From positions 37,289,360 through 37,353,359 of the forward strand of contig OX465583.1 in NCBI GenBank assembly GCA_950022655.1: a stretch of 64,000 bases of DNA, given 5' to 3'. The notes beneath the pieces were generated by a model. The model saw only the letters and a list, made by a program, of their open reading frames with translations. It had not been told where the DNA came from and did not search any database. Shown piece after piece: positions 11,630-22,599 of the stretch. Origin of the DNA: Alentia gelatinosa (Eukaryota; Annelida; Polychaeta; Phyllodocida; Polynoidae). Position numbers and translations under genes: made by a program. Numbering within the stretch: the stretch's first letter is position 1; the number at the start of each line of letters is the position of its first letter.

Positions 11630-12180
11630 TGGAGTTAGGGGAATCTGTACGAGGGGGCGTCTTTGTTTGTAGCGGTTGAGTGTGGAGGGAGGGAGTAAGG
11701 GAGGGGAGGCTGGACTGAAGGTGTACCACGTTTTACATGGGTGTCAGTTTGTGGGATGGTGCGGCTGGTACGGCTGGTGAAAGTGGGCACCAATCGCCAA
11801 TAACGTCCAAATCCCAGCCCAAATATGGCGACGATCGTTATTACGCAACTAGTCGTTCTCTTAGGGCTTTGGCGCAGAGGTCCAGTGTTGGCGGAGGCTG
11901 AGGGGCAGACTGGTACCCGTCAACAAAACACGTTTGACTAAGACGCTGACAAGGGGACAGTGTATCAGGAAATGTTTGCCCCCCGGCTCAGGCTAGTTCC
12001 ACAGGCGGCCACCGGCGGCGCTTTCATTGGCCTCCCAAGGTAAAACAAAAGCGGGTTTGACGCCAACTTCGTGGGTAAGACGGTCGATGATTGGTCGATT
12101 GCTGGACGGACGCACGGACGGACGGCGACAGTAAGACGATCGATGATTGGTCAATATGTCGGTGGAAGAAATAGCCACTG
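11630..12180. promoter_or_regulatory. GC-rich island with CArG box and duplicated CCAAT motif
   Basis: The island contains a perfect CArG box, CCAAATATGG, at 11819-11828 (SRF/MADS consensus). It also has two copies of a 25-bp segment, at 12075-12099 and 12131-12155, matching at 23 of 25 positions; each holds an inverted CCAAT (GATTGG) and an ATCGAT-like core. Between the copies is a short GGAC-type repeat. No exon was recognised. The features fit a promoter or enhancer, but this rests on motifs alone. Confidence 0.27.
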
Positions 12181-13061
12181 CTGGTAGTTCTCATGCTCAA
12201 CATTAGTTCTCATACAGTGTGGAGTTGAAAATACACCATCACACTCATCCTAAATTTCAATCGGGATAGTATTTTTCGTCCACATACAAATCACATATAC
12301 ATATATATTCTGTTTTCAAGGCCTTTAAAATATACAATGAATCCAGAGGGCTGTGGTGTGTCCAATTTAAAAGGAATGCAAATACAGGTTTCATCTTTAT
12401 TAGTTATCCATCGCTTTGTTCTCTTCTTTGTAGTTAAATCTGCATCAGGTAATTTGGGGACAAACCTTTGTCACAAAAACCGATGATGTCACCAAAATTA
12501 AGCCCACCATACTGCTGGCTTAGTCTTCTAAATAACAGCTGGCCCAATGTCTTTATAATAGAAAGTGGCACTTAAAAATCCGAATCTCATTACAGATTTC
12601 GGCTCCTTGGTGCACTAAATCTCAAACGGATTTCTATTTTTAACAATTCTTACCAACTTATAGATAACAAGAAAATGTTATCTATTTCCGACTGAAAAAG
12701 TAAAAATAATTAATGTATAAAAGAACCAAACAGACCAAGACCGAAAACCCTGTATCACCAACTGCAAACATCCATTAATCTGGATCATGATAAACACCCT
12801 ATATATGATCATATATTACCTTTAAGAAAGCTTGGTTTGATAACACTTCTACAATGTACGGGGAAGATCTACTACTGTAGAACTGTCTCTGTATCAATGA
12901 TAAAAAAATGTTTGCAAAGATGCTCTAACAGTGGAATTTGGAAGTTGATGCACAAATCTTCTTGTAGGGGGAAGAGTGTTACTGTCATAACTTCCATATT
13001 GCAAGGAACTGATATTCAATGGTAGAACAAAGACACACTGTACAAATTACAGAATGAGTGA
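12181..13061. other. AT-rich intergenic, nothing recognised
   Basis: AT-rich DNA with no reading frame of note, no tandem repeat and no RNA gene seen. Confidence 0.5.
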
Positions 13062-13197
13062 AAGGACACGTACATGGCTACTTTGTCGAACGACCGTGAG
13101 GCAATCTGGACATGGACGGACGCGGCACTGACCTGCCACCTGGTGAACGGCGCGGGATACACGTACCTACTGCTGGCCTCGTTGTGGACTCTCTCTG
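13062..13197 (+). CDS. Candidate exon, possible membrane segment, very uncertain
   Basis: A GC3-rich block in AT-rich DNA. In the plus frame it is open from 13062, with an ATG at 13074, and gives 41 codons to a possible donor (CTCTCTG then GTACCT at 13198). The translation has a hydrophobic stretch, GYTYLLLASLWTLS, preceded by a Cys exactly 17 residues before the Trp. That spacing recalls transmembrane helix 3 of secretin/adhesion GPCRs, but this is a single short match. The minus strand shares the same wobble positions, is also open, and has a good donor (GGCAG then GTCAGT, exon 13133-13194) with a weak acceptor, so even the strand is unsettled. It may simply be a regulatory island. Confidence 0.13.
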
Positions 13198-13849
13198 GTA
13201 CCTCTATACTCAATACTATGTCATTTCTATCGGCATTGATAAAAATACATTAGGATTCATGGGTAAAGGAACCTATCAGCGAAACATTGTATTACATTGT
13301 CTAAAATACTCTTATATAATATGTTTTCTCTTTATTGTATCAAAGAGAATAACATAGTATACTCCAATTTTGTTGTGCAGGATTACATCAGACTTGAAAA
13401 ACAAATCGTAAACTTCTATAACTGAAAATATGTGGCAATATTACGGCGAATTATTCACCTCTCTATATACACGTCCACTCCCGACAGTACATATTTGTCA
13501 TAGCTTAGATTGATACGGTGCTTTCTTTTCAAGAATATATAACAACTGACCATTGACTCCCTTGGAGGGTATTAAATGGCCGTCCTTTAAGCAACCTTTC
13601 TGCAGCAGCGTTATAATAAGAAGGATTACTGCATGTTGCATAAAAGACAATTGCACACTGCTTAGACCTCACAAGAGGAATACCTAGAACAACTGTTGTT
13701 GTTCACTTGTGGCCATTTGGGTTCACGGGCGGCGATGCTTCACTGTGCTATGCTTATCATATCCGTGGATACCTGACCCTTGTTTAGCCATGCCCGACCT
13801 ATGGAATTGTCATATATTGTCTGCCTCATCAGCCTTTATCCCACATCGT
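13198..13849. other. AT-rich intergenic
   Basis: AT-rich; a TTGTTGTGCAG acceptor-like string at about 13370-13380 is followed by only a dozen open codons. Nothing else recognised. Confidence 0.45.
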
Positions 13850-15230
13850 AGTCCTCCACGAACCACCTCAACAACTTACACCTTCTTATACCTCCTTGTT
13901 CTACTACCACCTAAACATCTAATGACCCCTTCTTACACCTCCTATTCCTACTGGTACCAACCCAACAACTCACCGCTCCCTCGTATACTCCCTTGTCCAC
14001 CACAACCTCAACAATGCACTATTCCTTATACCTCCTACTCTATCTACCACCTCAACAACTCATTACCCTTAGACCTCCTAATTATACCACTCCCTCTACA
14101 TCTAACCCTTCCTTATACCTCCAAGACCTACACCACCATGGCAACTCACCCATACTTATACCCTTCTATACACCTGCTTATCCTACCACTTAATCAACAA
14201 CCCACCCTCATGTACACCACCATGTCCAACCACCACCTCAATGATTTTCAACAAGAGACAAAATGGAATTTCAGAAAATTTATTGAACCTAAAAATTTAA
14301 TGAATGTTCCTTTCAGGAATAATGCCAAAGGGGGGCATGATTTAAAGCCTTACGAGGACTATAGTTCAGAAGAGGTGTGTGGGGGGAGGGGGGCTGGAGT
14401 TTAAAACTTTTGAGAGGTATCAAGAGGCTGCTGAGTTCCCTTTGCGGCTGCTAGTCTTACTAAGCGCTTCTGTCCTAGTACGCTAGTTTTATTGGTGTGC
14501 AGTTCTCCTCTCCTCAAATTACTCACAAATTTCCAATCCGCTTCAACTCACACATCCTGATGCCTTCTAATTCTACCACCGCCTTAACAGCTCACTCCTC
14601 CTGACACTGCCTAATCCCATCTCAACCTCAACAACTCACTCCTCCTTACACCTCCTATTTCTAAGGACCTAACACCACCTCAACAGCTCACTCCTGTTTA
14701 CACCTCCTATTCCCATCACCACCTCAACAGCTCACTCCTCCTTACACTTTTTATTGCCTCACCACCCCAACACCCTACTTCTCCTTACACCTCCTATTCC
14801 TAACACGAACCTAACATCTTACTCCTCCGTATTCCTCCTATTCCGAACACCACCCCAACACCCTACTCCTCCTTATACATCCTATTCCTAACACCAACCT
14901 TGAACCTAACATCTTACTCCTCCGTATCCCTCCTATTCTGAACACCACCTCAACAGCTCACTCCTCCTTACACCTCCTATTCCTAACACTAACCTAACAT
15001 CTTACTCCTCCATATCCCTCCTATTCCGAACACCAACTCAACACCTTACTCCTCCTTATCCCTCCTATTCCTAACACCACCCCAACACCTTACACCACCT
15101 ATTCCTATCACCACATCAAAAGCTCACTCCTCCTTTCACGTTCTATTCCTAACACCACCTCAACAAGGCACCCCTCCTTACACCTCCTAGTCCTAACACC
15201 AACTCAACAACTCACGCCAGCTAGGCTTGC
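13850..15230. repeat. Degenerate C/T-rich minisatellite (units about 40 bp)
   Basis: Many diverged copies of a unit like CACCTCAACAGCTCACTCC followed by TTACACCTCCTATTCCTAA. The field is clear at 13850-14240 and again at 14510-15230. The open plus frame over 13709-14404 arises because the repeat is poor in purines and so poor in stops. A non-repeat segment at about 14245-14500 interrupts the field and carries the open stretch ETKWNFRKFIEPKNLMNV, which I cannot assign. Confidence 0.75.
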
Positions 15231-15753
15231 CAAAAACCTCACCATGCCATCTGTTATATCTCTTAGTCACAATCACAGTGGAAAAATGCCTTTCTGTGCC
15301 AATAAGGTTATCACCATCTCTAGTGGTCCACAAACACAAATCCCTATAGTTGGCTAGATCTCGCACCTCTCATATACATTTGCTCCATCCCAGAACGCCT
15401 TCCAAAACCTTTCCCTCCCTAGTTGAATGTGCAAGTACCTCCACGGATTTTTATGTTATTACAATTATATGTATCTAGTCTAGCTTTGACTGACCAAGAA
15501 TATGGCTGGGTCTCATACCTCTTTAGACCATATCAGACTGTGCTACAATATCGAATAGCTGCAGACTCCCCCAGACTAGTCGCTACGGGTCTGCTCAATA
15601 AAACAACGGTGTATCATCAGCCATACCCCTACCACTATAACCACACGCTCCCCCACATCCTTCAACATATCCCACACAGTTCTTGACACTCCTACATATC
15701 TGTCGCCACACCCTCTCTCACAGTCACAGACTAGTGTTCTCACCCCACTTTAC
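15231..15753. other. Intergenic between minisatellite and CpG island
   Basis: Mixed-composition sequence with no recognised gene; CA/CT-rich towards its right end. Confidence 0.45.
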
Positions 15754-16290
15754 CCGGTTCCACACCCTATACCAGAACCACGTGAAGGCGCCGCCATTTT
15801 GCGCATCACGTGACTGGTCATGGCGGGTCGTCATGGTCACCGTGGGAGTAGTTATCCGTAATGTAGGAGCGACCACCTAATCCTGTGTCCGGGCCGGCCC
15901 TTGATCCGCCCGCCGACCGGCTCGCGCGCCCCGACCATTCCTGCCGCCACCCCGGGCGACCGTCGGCGGCCCAAACGGCGATAAATCACCCACTGGTCAA
16001 ATATTTGGGGGTGGTGGTCATCGGGTGGCATAAATCAGACTAATCCCGGGGCCAGCGCCGACCAGGGGATGGGCACTGACCAGCACTGACCGCACCATGA
16101 CCACTGACCACCGGTCAGTTTTCATGGGGCACCGTCTGGCCGTGCTGGCCGTGAAATGAGCGCTCCCCGCGCGCTAAATGGGCCTTTACTGTCAGACTGG
16201 ATGCTCCCTGACGGCGCCGGGTGCATGGTGGTGGCAGGGGAGGGGGAAGGGTGGACTGACCACTGTCCGCAGTGTGATGCTTTAAAACCT
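15754..16290 (-). promoter_or_regulatory. CpG island with YY1 box and E-box; possible minus-strand gene start
   Basis: CpG-rich island. Reading the minus strand, a TCACGTGA palindrome (15806-15813, TFE/USF type) precedes GCGCAAAATGGCGGCGCC (ending near 15787), a close match to the YY1 motif that often overlaps start codons of animal housekeeping genes. An ATG inside it (15797-15795) opens 14 codons (MAAPSRGSGIGCGT) up to a plausible donor, GTAAAG at 15753-15748. The right part, 15900-16280, is rich in CGGCC, GGTCA/TGACC and ATAAATCA motifs. No second exon could be joined in phase, so gene start is only a suggestion and promoter or enhancer is the safer call. Confidence 0.3.
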
Positions 16291-16299
16291 ACAGACCTA

Positions 16300-17830
16300 G
16301 GACTGCATCCCCGTGTCACACCGGAAACTGACCTCTGTTTGCATATTTACCTCTATCTGCAGAGTGACCTCAGGGAATATTCCACTGACTGCATACTGAC
16401 CTCTTACTACAACTTCAATTCAACTGCTAACTGCATACATACCTCTGCCTTAACTGCATACAGACCTCTGCCTACAAAGTGACCTCTGTTAAGATATCTA
16501 CAACTGATTGCATATTGCCCATTATAGGGCCTATAGGGCACAATATGATTGCTAGTTCTGTCATCATCCACCAGGAAATTGTGATATTGTCCCACTGTAG
16601 TCGGGGGACAACCACTATTTTCTGATGTGACTCTGAGACTAGGCTAAAATCCTTTTATGGCAACCCCCCCCCCCAAAAAAAAAAATTCATTGATAACTGT
16701 ACCCGCCACCTGGTGTTTAGTCGAGTGGGCAAGATGGCTGCTTCCATAACACAATAGCTATGTGCTCTATAGATAATGACCACTGCTCGGATAATGCTAT
16801 ATCTACACAGTGACTTCTAGAAATATATTTACAACTAATTGCATATTGCCCTCTCTCTACATAGCGTCCCTTATAGGTGGTTCTCAATGAATAGTGACGT
16901 CATCTTGTGGCATAGTTCTGGTGCGTCATGGTAGGTGGGTAGTAGTTAGTTACCTATTTGAAATGTATTTACCATACTATAATCTCCGATGATCAAAATA
17001 ATGACCACTATAGTGTCACCTATATAGATAATGAACACTGACTGCATATTGTCCCCTGTATAAATGATGACCATTGATTGCATATTGCCCTCTGTCTACA
17101 TGACATCCCCTGTATAAATGATAACCACTGATTGCATATTCCCAACTGTCCACATAGTGCCCGCTGTATAAATAACTGGTTGCATAGTGCCCTGTATCTA
17201 TATAGTGCCCCCTGCATAGATAATAAGTGATTGCATATTGCCCTATGTCTACAGAGTGCCTCCTGTATAAGTAATAATAACTGATTGCATATTGCCCTCT
17301 GTCTACATAGCATCCTCTGTATGGATGATAACAACTAATTGCATATTGTCCTCTGTCTACATAGAGTGCCCTGTATTAATAATAACTGATTGCATATTTC
17401 CCTCTGTCTACATAGTGCCTCCTGTATGGATGATAACAACTGATTGCATATTGCCCTCTGTCTACATAGTGTGCCCTGTATGAATGATAATAATAGCTGA
17501 ATTCATATTGCACTCTGTCTACATAGTGCCCCCTGCATAGATAATAACAACTGATTACATATTTCCCTCTGTCTATATAGTGTCCCTTGTATGAATAGTA
17601 ACCACTGACTGCATACTGCGCTCTCTCTGTCACAATGTTGACTGCTGATTGCTTATTGCCATCTGATTATATATTGACCTCTTCAAATGTTGACCACTGC
17701 CTACATAAAATACACTGTCTATATAATGTAATACAATGACCTCCATTTAGATATCGACAACCAATTACACATTTCCTTCGTGACCTCTGTAAATGTATTA
17801 ACCACTGATTGCATATTGCCCTGTGAGTTC
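16300..17830. repeat. Degenerate minisatellite (GCATATTGCCCTCTGTCTAC unit)
   Basis: A field of diverged tandem units built on GCATATTGCCCTCTGTCTAC, followed by ATAGTGCCCCCTGTATAAAT and a variable TGATAACAACTGATT linker, about 55-65 bp per unit. Units are clearest at 17030-17640 and fade on both sides into shorter strings such as CTGCATACTGACCTCT near 16390 and 17610. Interruptions include a C-run/A-run at about 16664-16684. All open frames here are products of the repeat. A CAAGATGGCTGC (YY1-like) lies at about 16730. Confidence 0.8.
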
Positions 17831-18211
17831 CCCCTACTTGTCCAGCGGTCTATATATGCAGGCCTTTGTATGTGCATGCTGAGATGTTACTGTTTATTTC
17901 CTACTGAGAACACATGTGAAAAACCAGTTCATCATCTCCATTGTGACCGCTTATCGCCTATTCTGCATCATGCTGCTGACAAGCTACAACTTTAACTGTA
18001 GGTGCTTCTTACTGCAGTTTGTCCTTCACAATGCTTGATATTTTCTTTAAATGAAGTACCATACCAAATGCCTCTTACAAGATGTCTTCTAACGCGGGCT
18101 TGTACACCGAGGGCGCTGTACAGACAACGTTGCTATGTTTAAGAGTAGTCAAAATATTTGTGAACTCACCATCAACTTCCAAATAACTTTTAATGCTGAA
18201 TAAACAATGCT
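17831..18211. other. Intergenic spacer
   Basis: No gene seen. It holds the first copy (17960-17982) of a 23-bp string found again, perfectly, at 19681-19703. Confidence 0.5.
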
Positions 18212-18235
18212 GACTTCCTTTTGCAAAAGGAAGTC
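18212..18235. other. 24-bp perfect palindrome
   Basis: Two 12-bp arms, GACTTCCTTTTG and its exact reverse complement, meet with no loop. It also presents two inverted ETS-like CTTCC/GGAAG cores. Confidence 0.6.
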
Positions 18236-18843
18236 TTTATCATTCTAATCACCTCTAACTGCATAATGACATTTATATTTATTGGTGATACAGGAACCTG
18301 TCTGAACATCACAAACACAAAACATATATATCTTGCCTATCAATTGATAACTTCAAACAATACATCGATCTATAACCGTGAAATGGCAAATCACATTTAC
18401 AATGCTGATACTGAAACGTATATTTACTGTCAGAAAGAAGATGCAAGTCAACTGCACCATTGCTGAGTCACTCAGAGCAGCAGAATCTATGTAGGTCAGG
18501 GGCCTCTTTTCTAATCCACGAGCTTTTCAGGTTAGATTTGGCAGTCAAAGGGGCATTAGAAACCGAACTGTGTCAGGTCGGGTTCGTCCAGGTCATACTA
18601 TGACGACGCCTTGTTGGTGAAATCGTCAGACATTTGTTTTAATGTCAGTTTAGTTTACAAACTGCCATAACCATGTAATTCAATAAACAATCTTAAGGAC
18701 TGATGCATTTTCCGGAAACATCAAAGATTGTTATATATTCTAGGCGGGACTAAATCTCATCATGTTGTCTAAATTATTAGTTTTTAGGTATACTTGCAAG
18801 TATAACATCTTATGAAAACCAGTTTAGAAGAATAAATCCCTGT
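18236..18843. other. Intergenic, nothing recognised
   Basis: AT-leaning sequence with no recognisable gene, RNA or transposon end. Confidence 0.45.
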
Positions 18844-19184
18844 TCATCCTACGCACTCAGACCTGTCATTTCGGCAGTACTTGAGATTTAAAACAGCATG
18901 TTTGCTGTGGATGGAGATGTCGACATTTACGGTGTCCTTAACCTCCTGTTGGTTTTGAATTTTCTCTGGCAATGAAGCAGATTCGAGAAATGTGGAAGCA
19001 GACGCCAGTTGAGATGCCTCCGTCGCGTCCACGATCTCTTCGACAGAATTCACCACCGTGTAAACATACATCATATCGTACCATATTAACAGAGTACCAT
19101 ACCGTGCTCCATGCTGTGTCGCACCGCAACCCGCCGTATGCAGTTGCTGCGTGTCCGGGGCACCTAGTGGGACAATTACTCGTT
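18844..19184 (-). CDS. Unrecognised minus-strand open frame
   Basis: Open on the minus strand for about 113 codons, from just after a TAA near 19185 to a TGA at 18844; the first ATG is at about 19074, giving 76 residues. The C-terminal half is hydrophilic and protein-like (for example VNSVEEIVDATEASQLASA, then EKIQNQQEVKDTVNVDI), unlike the low-complexity frames elsewhere in the window. No domain, signal peptide or membrane segment is recognised. A strong acceptor-like pyrimidine stretch ending GCTTCATTGCCAG lies inside the frame, so only the 3' part may be exonic if it is real. Length alone is within chance expectation. Confidence 0.18.
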
Positions 19185-19249
19185 AATTGGCATGTTCTGA
19201 TGGGATGTGAGGCGTACGCTGCCCGCATGATTAATCAGAGATCACTGCC

Positions 19250-19450
19250 TTAAGCACCGCCCACAGGTACCCCGCCCAGCGCAGGCGCGAGCTAAGCCCA
19301 CGTGACGTGTGAGTGATGAAGCGCCCGGTAGAGGCGCCACCAGAGGTGTGAGGCATCCGTCATCCGGCACCGTCACGGTCGATGCGCGCGCAGATCCTGA
19401 GCGATTGGTGTGTTCCACGACCAAGACGTTGCTCGGTGCCGCTTTGTGGC
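19250..19450. promoter_or_regulatory. CpG island with E-box and CTCF-like match
   Basis: CpG-rich island containing CACGTGACGTG at about 19299-19309 (E-box overlapping a CRE half-site) and CCACCAGAGGTG at 19337-19348, near the core of the CTCF consensus. No exon is evident. Confidence 0.22.
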
Positions 19451-19828
19451 CGCTGTGTCCGCTCTACGACGCAGACTCCGTCACCGTTTATCATAGGTGT
19501 ACGCCTGTCTGTCACAGCGCTTTTCTCATCTGTCACCGTATTCTACATATCTGTCACACTCAAATTTTTTGTTGGTTTAACATAGAGCCATTTATATCTG
19601 TCATAGCCTTGGATATGTATGTCACAAACCTCTATGAATCTTCATATTGATAATTGTGAATTAATTATAAACTAGTGTTGATTCTGCATCATGCTGCTGA
19701 CAACCTTCATCATTTTGTCATGTCATACCTATTTTCACGAACTCGGTCGCATGACCCCAAATCACCCTATTTGTTTTGTCAACCCCCACGAGTGTAGCAC
19801 GTTTTTCAACCCACCCATCACTCCCTCC

Positions 19829-20065
19829 TTAGGAACCGCGTCCACTGACCTCCTGATACACTCCGATATGCCCTACAATGTACCTTCCGGTAAAAAATCC
19901 AAATCGCGTCGGAAGTGACCCCTCATCAGGGCAGTTGACCATGTATCTGCAATTAGGCTCAGATTAAGAATGGGGCTCTACGATTTTGTCTCGATGAAAA
20001 TCCTGTATCATAGGGTTCCTATATACGACATTTCAACATGCTGAAATGTCAGTGGGTAATCGTGA
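19829..20065. mobile_element. Diverged copy of MITE family A
   Basis: Shares with the intact copy at 38925-39208 the strings CCGATATGCCCTACAATG, GGTAAAAAATCCAAATCGCG, TCGGAAG and CAGTTGACCATGT in the same order. Terminal repeats are degraded (left GCGTCCACTGACC, right TCAGTGGGTAATCG). Confidence 0.6.
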
Positions 20066-20141
20066 GTATCGCAGATTCTTCTGTTGGGAAAATTGCTCTC
20101 ACATGTGAGATACTGATTAAAAAATTATGAAATTTCGGAAG

Positions 20142-20427
20142 TAGGCCCGGCGTCCTCCTACTACGATATGGCTCCGATATGGTCTACGATGCACCTCCCG
20201 ATAAAAAACCAAAATCACGTCGGAAGGGCCCCTAATATCGGGGCAGTTGACCACGTTTCTGCGATTAGACACCCATAAAAAACCCAAACAATGCGTGATG
20301 GATTGGCATGTCTAGACAAATGTCTACGATTTTGCACCTTCCCGATATGTCTCCCATATTTCCTTTTGTATCGGTGCCATATTGGTAGGTCTAAATTTCT
20401 ATCATAGTAGGTGGATGCCAGGCCTTA
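20142..20427. mobile_element. MITE family A, nearly full-length copy
   Basis: The left end GGCCCGGCGTCCTCCTACTA pairs with the inverted right end TAGTAGGTGGATGCCAGGCC. The body closely follows the copy at 38925-39208, including CGATAAAAA, ATCGGGGCAGTTGACCA, TTTCTGCGATTAGACACC and GGATTGGCATGTCTAGACA. It has no coding capacity, so it is a non-autonomous DNA transposon; TA at the ends suggests a Tc1/mariner-type partner, as an inference. Confidence 0.82.
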
Positions 20428-20569
20428 GATAGAAGATACATGCGCCCGTTTGCCCTGCAAGAATTATGGTTCTATGTGTCCTGGGAAACATTATCAATGC
20501 GATATTTTCTGATTTATAGTGTATCGTATATCTAAAAATGAAGATAACACCTCAGGATATGCACTTGTG

Positions 20570-20690
20570 CTCTGGTAATATTGTGGGGCATATCGGGACC
20601 ATGATCACTTTTTCTTTTACAGTTATGGTGCATGGTGAAGTGGCATGTCTAAACATTTGTCTACAATATGGACTCTCACAATAAGTCATG
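20570..20690. mobile_element. Fragment of MITE family A
   Basis: A short stretch with GGCATATCGGGACC and GTGGCATGTCTAAACA, followed by TTTGTCTACAATATGGAC, matches the interior of the family. No intact ends. Confidence 0.4.
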
Positions 20691-21640
20691 GTATCCTAGA
20701 CTTTTTATCTTGTAACAATAGTTTTTACCTTAATTGTATCTGCATATTTACACTGTGATAGTATTTCAATGACCCACTCTTTACCAATCATTACCTAATG
20801 ACAGTCACAGCTCTATTTCCCATCTTTCACAGGTACTTCATTATATCTGTTGCAACTACGTTATGTCTATGATAGATTTATATCTCATATATGCCTCTAC
20901 GTATGCATGGTAATATTGATCCGTGTGTAACAAGCCTACCTGTCTGTCACAGCTCTTTTCTCATCTGTCACCGTCCATGATAGATTTGTATCTCTTGGAA
21001 ACAAGTACATTTTATACTTCTGAATACTTTACAACGATGTTTTGTCCATGTTCATACAGGCCAGTATCTGTCTGTCACAGCTCTCCACCATCTGTGACAC
21101 CCATATTGTAACTGTTAGAGTTCTATACCTGTCTGTCAACACTCTATCGTCATCTAATACAGTATGGTTGTGATACACAGTTTTTTCCTCTGTTATAGGT
21201 CCATACAATGCACAGTCATCATTGCCTTTCCATCTCACAGCTCTGTACACATCTATTCCAACTTTCACACGGTCGAACAACCTTGATGGTTCCTGCAACA
21301 GCTATTCTCCTGCGGTAAAATTACGTGTTTATGGTACAGCTTCTACCTCTGAGAGCTACCTTACGTGTCACTCGTCTATTCTTGTCATCCTAACCCATTC
21401 CTCATTTTCCGCAATCCCCTGTCCCCATCTTCATTTACTATATATACCCGTTTGCAGGAGCATATTGAGTCTCTGGAGGCCTGTCAGATTTCCATTTGTG
21501 TATATCAGAGATGTGTTGCAATCTGGAACCTGTTCGCTTTATGTTCTGTTTCCATTGTCTACAGTTGTATACATACATTTTCATCGGGATGACCACCGTT
21601 GCTTGTCTTCTATGATCAGTTATCGGTTGAACCTTTGACT

Positions 21641-22599
21641 GAATACTATTGGCCCTAAATCTATTGTCCTCCCATCACCCTCCTTCTCCTTTTTAACCAT
21701 CATCTGGTTCTGTTGCGGCTCGATACTTTCATCCATTACTAGTTCTCCTACCCTAACAAGCAACGATGTGTATCTAACTTATTTTCTAAAGTTTGCTGGG
21801 AAATTTGTGTAGCACGATGCTTTCTGGTGATTTATCAGAATTCCATGATGTGACAGGTTAGAAAAACCAGTACGGGCATTTTTCAAAATGAGACAGGTTA
21901 AAAACGATACAAGAACTGGCATGCAGGAGCATACTCTGTAAACAAAATACACTTGTTTCCAATTTTTCAAACCTCTTTTTCACGCTGCTTAGTGTGATAG
22001 AATCACTTGTTCACGGCATTCCCAAAATGCATCACTGATTGTCCTTGTTTTCTCACTCCGTGCCTACAGCGATGACTACTAATACCTTCACACATTTCCA
22101 GATTCGCCTAATTGGAATGCCAGTCAAACTGAATGGCTCATAATCAAAAGTGTCAAACACAGGCCTCAAAATGAAAGGGTTGTTCCCTGATTAGATGCCC
22201 AATACTGAGTGATCTCCAGCTAGTCAAATAATACTGTGTCTGTTATGCAGAATCTTCTCAGAGTATCATAATTCCTTATGTAATTATAATAAATAATAAT
22301 ACTCAATTCTTCCCATTCACACCAATTTCCTTCTAAATTACTATTGAAAGGTTTCATGATTTATTACAATACTGTGTCGTAGGTCTTGTGATATGTGATG
22401 TTTGAACGGGGCAATGGCATCATGTCAATGAAATCTTTTGAAGACTAACAATGCACCAATGTCATGTTTTCTTGAATACGAAATGAGAGATGGGACAAAT
22501 TGTGGTTAGACTGACAGTTACATAACCACAATTACTTTATCAATCATTCCGTTCGACTTGAAGTTTATTTAAGAAAAACAAATGTGTCAACATGGAATC
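21641..22599. other. AT-rich intergenic, nothing recognised
   Basis: AT-rich DNA with no recognisable exon, repeat or RNA gene. Confidence 0.5.

Larger units (their letters stand above)
19490..21640. repeat. Degenerate 'CTGTCTGTCACAGCTC' repeat field, interrupted by MITEs
   Basis: Diverged units of CTGTCTGTCACAGCTCTTTT followed by CTCATCTGTCACCGT recur at about 19500-19650 and again at 20780-21640 (clear at 20937 and 21066). The gap between the two blocks, about 19820-20690, is occupied by MITE copies, as expected if those elements inserted into an older tandem array. Confidence 0.6.

Noticed and set aside
13709..14404. 231-residue plus-strand open frame
   Set aside because: It runs through a C/T-rich minisatellite whose units rarely form stop codons; the Thr/Pro/Tyr/Leu-rich product mirrors the repeat.
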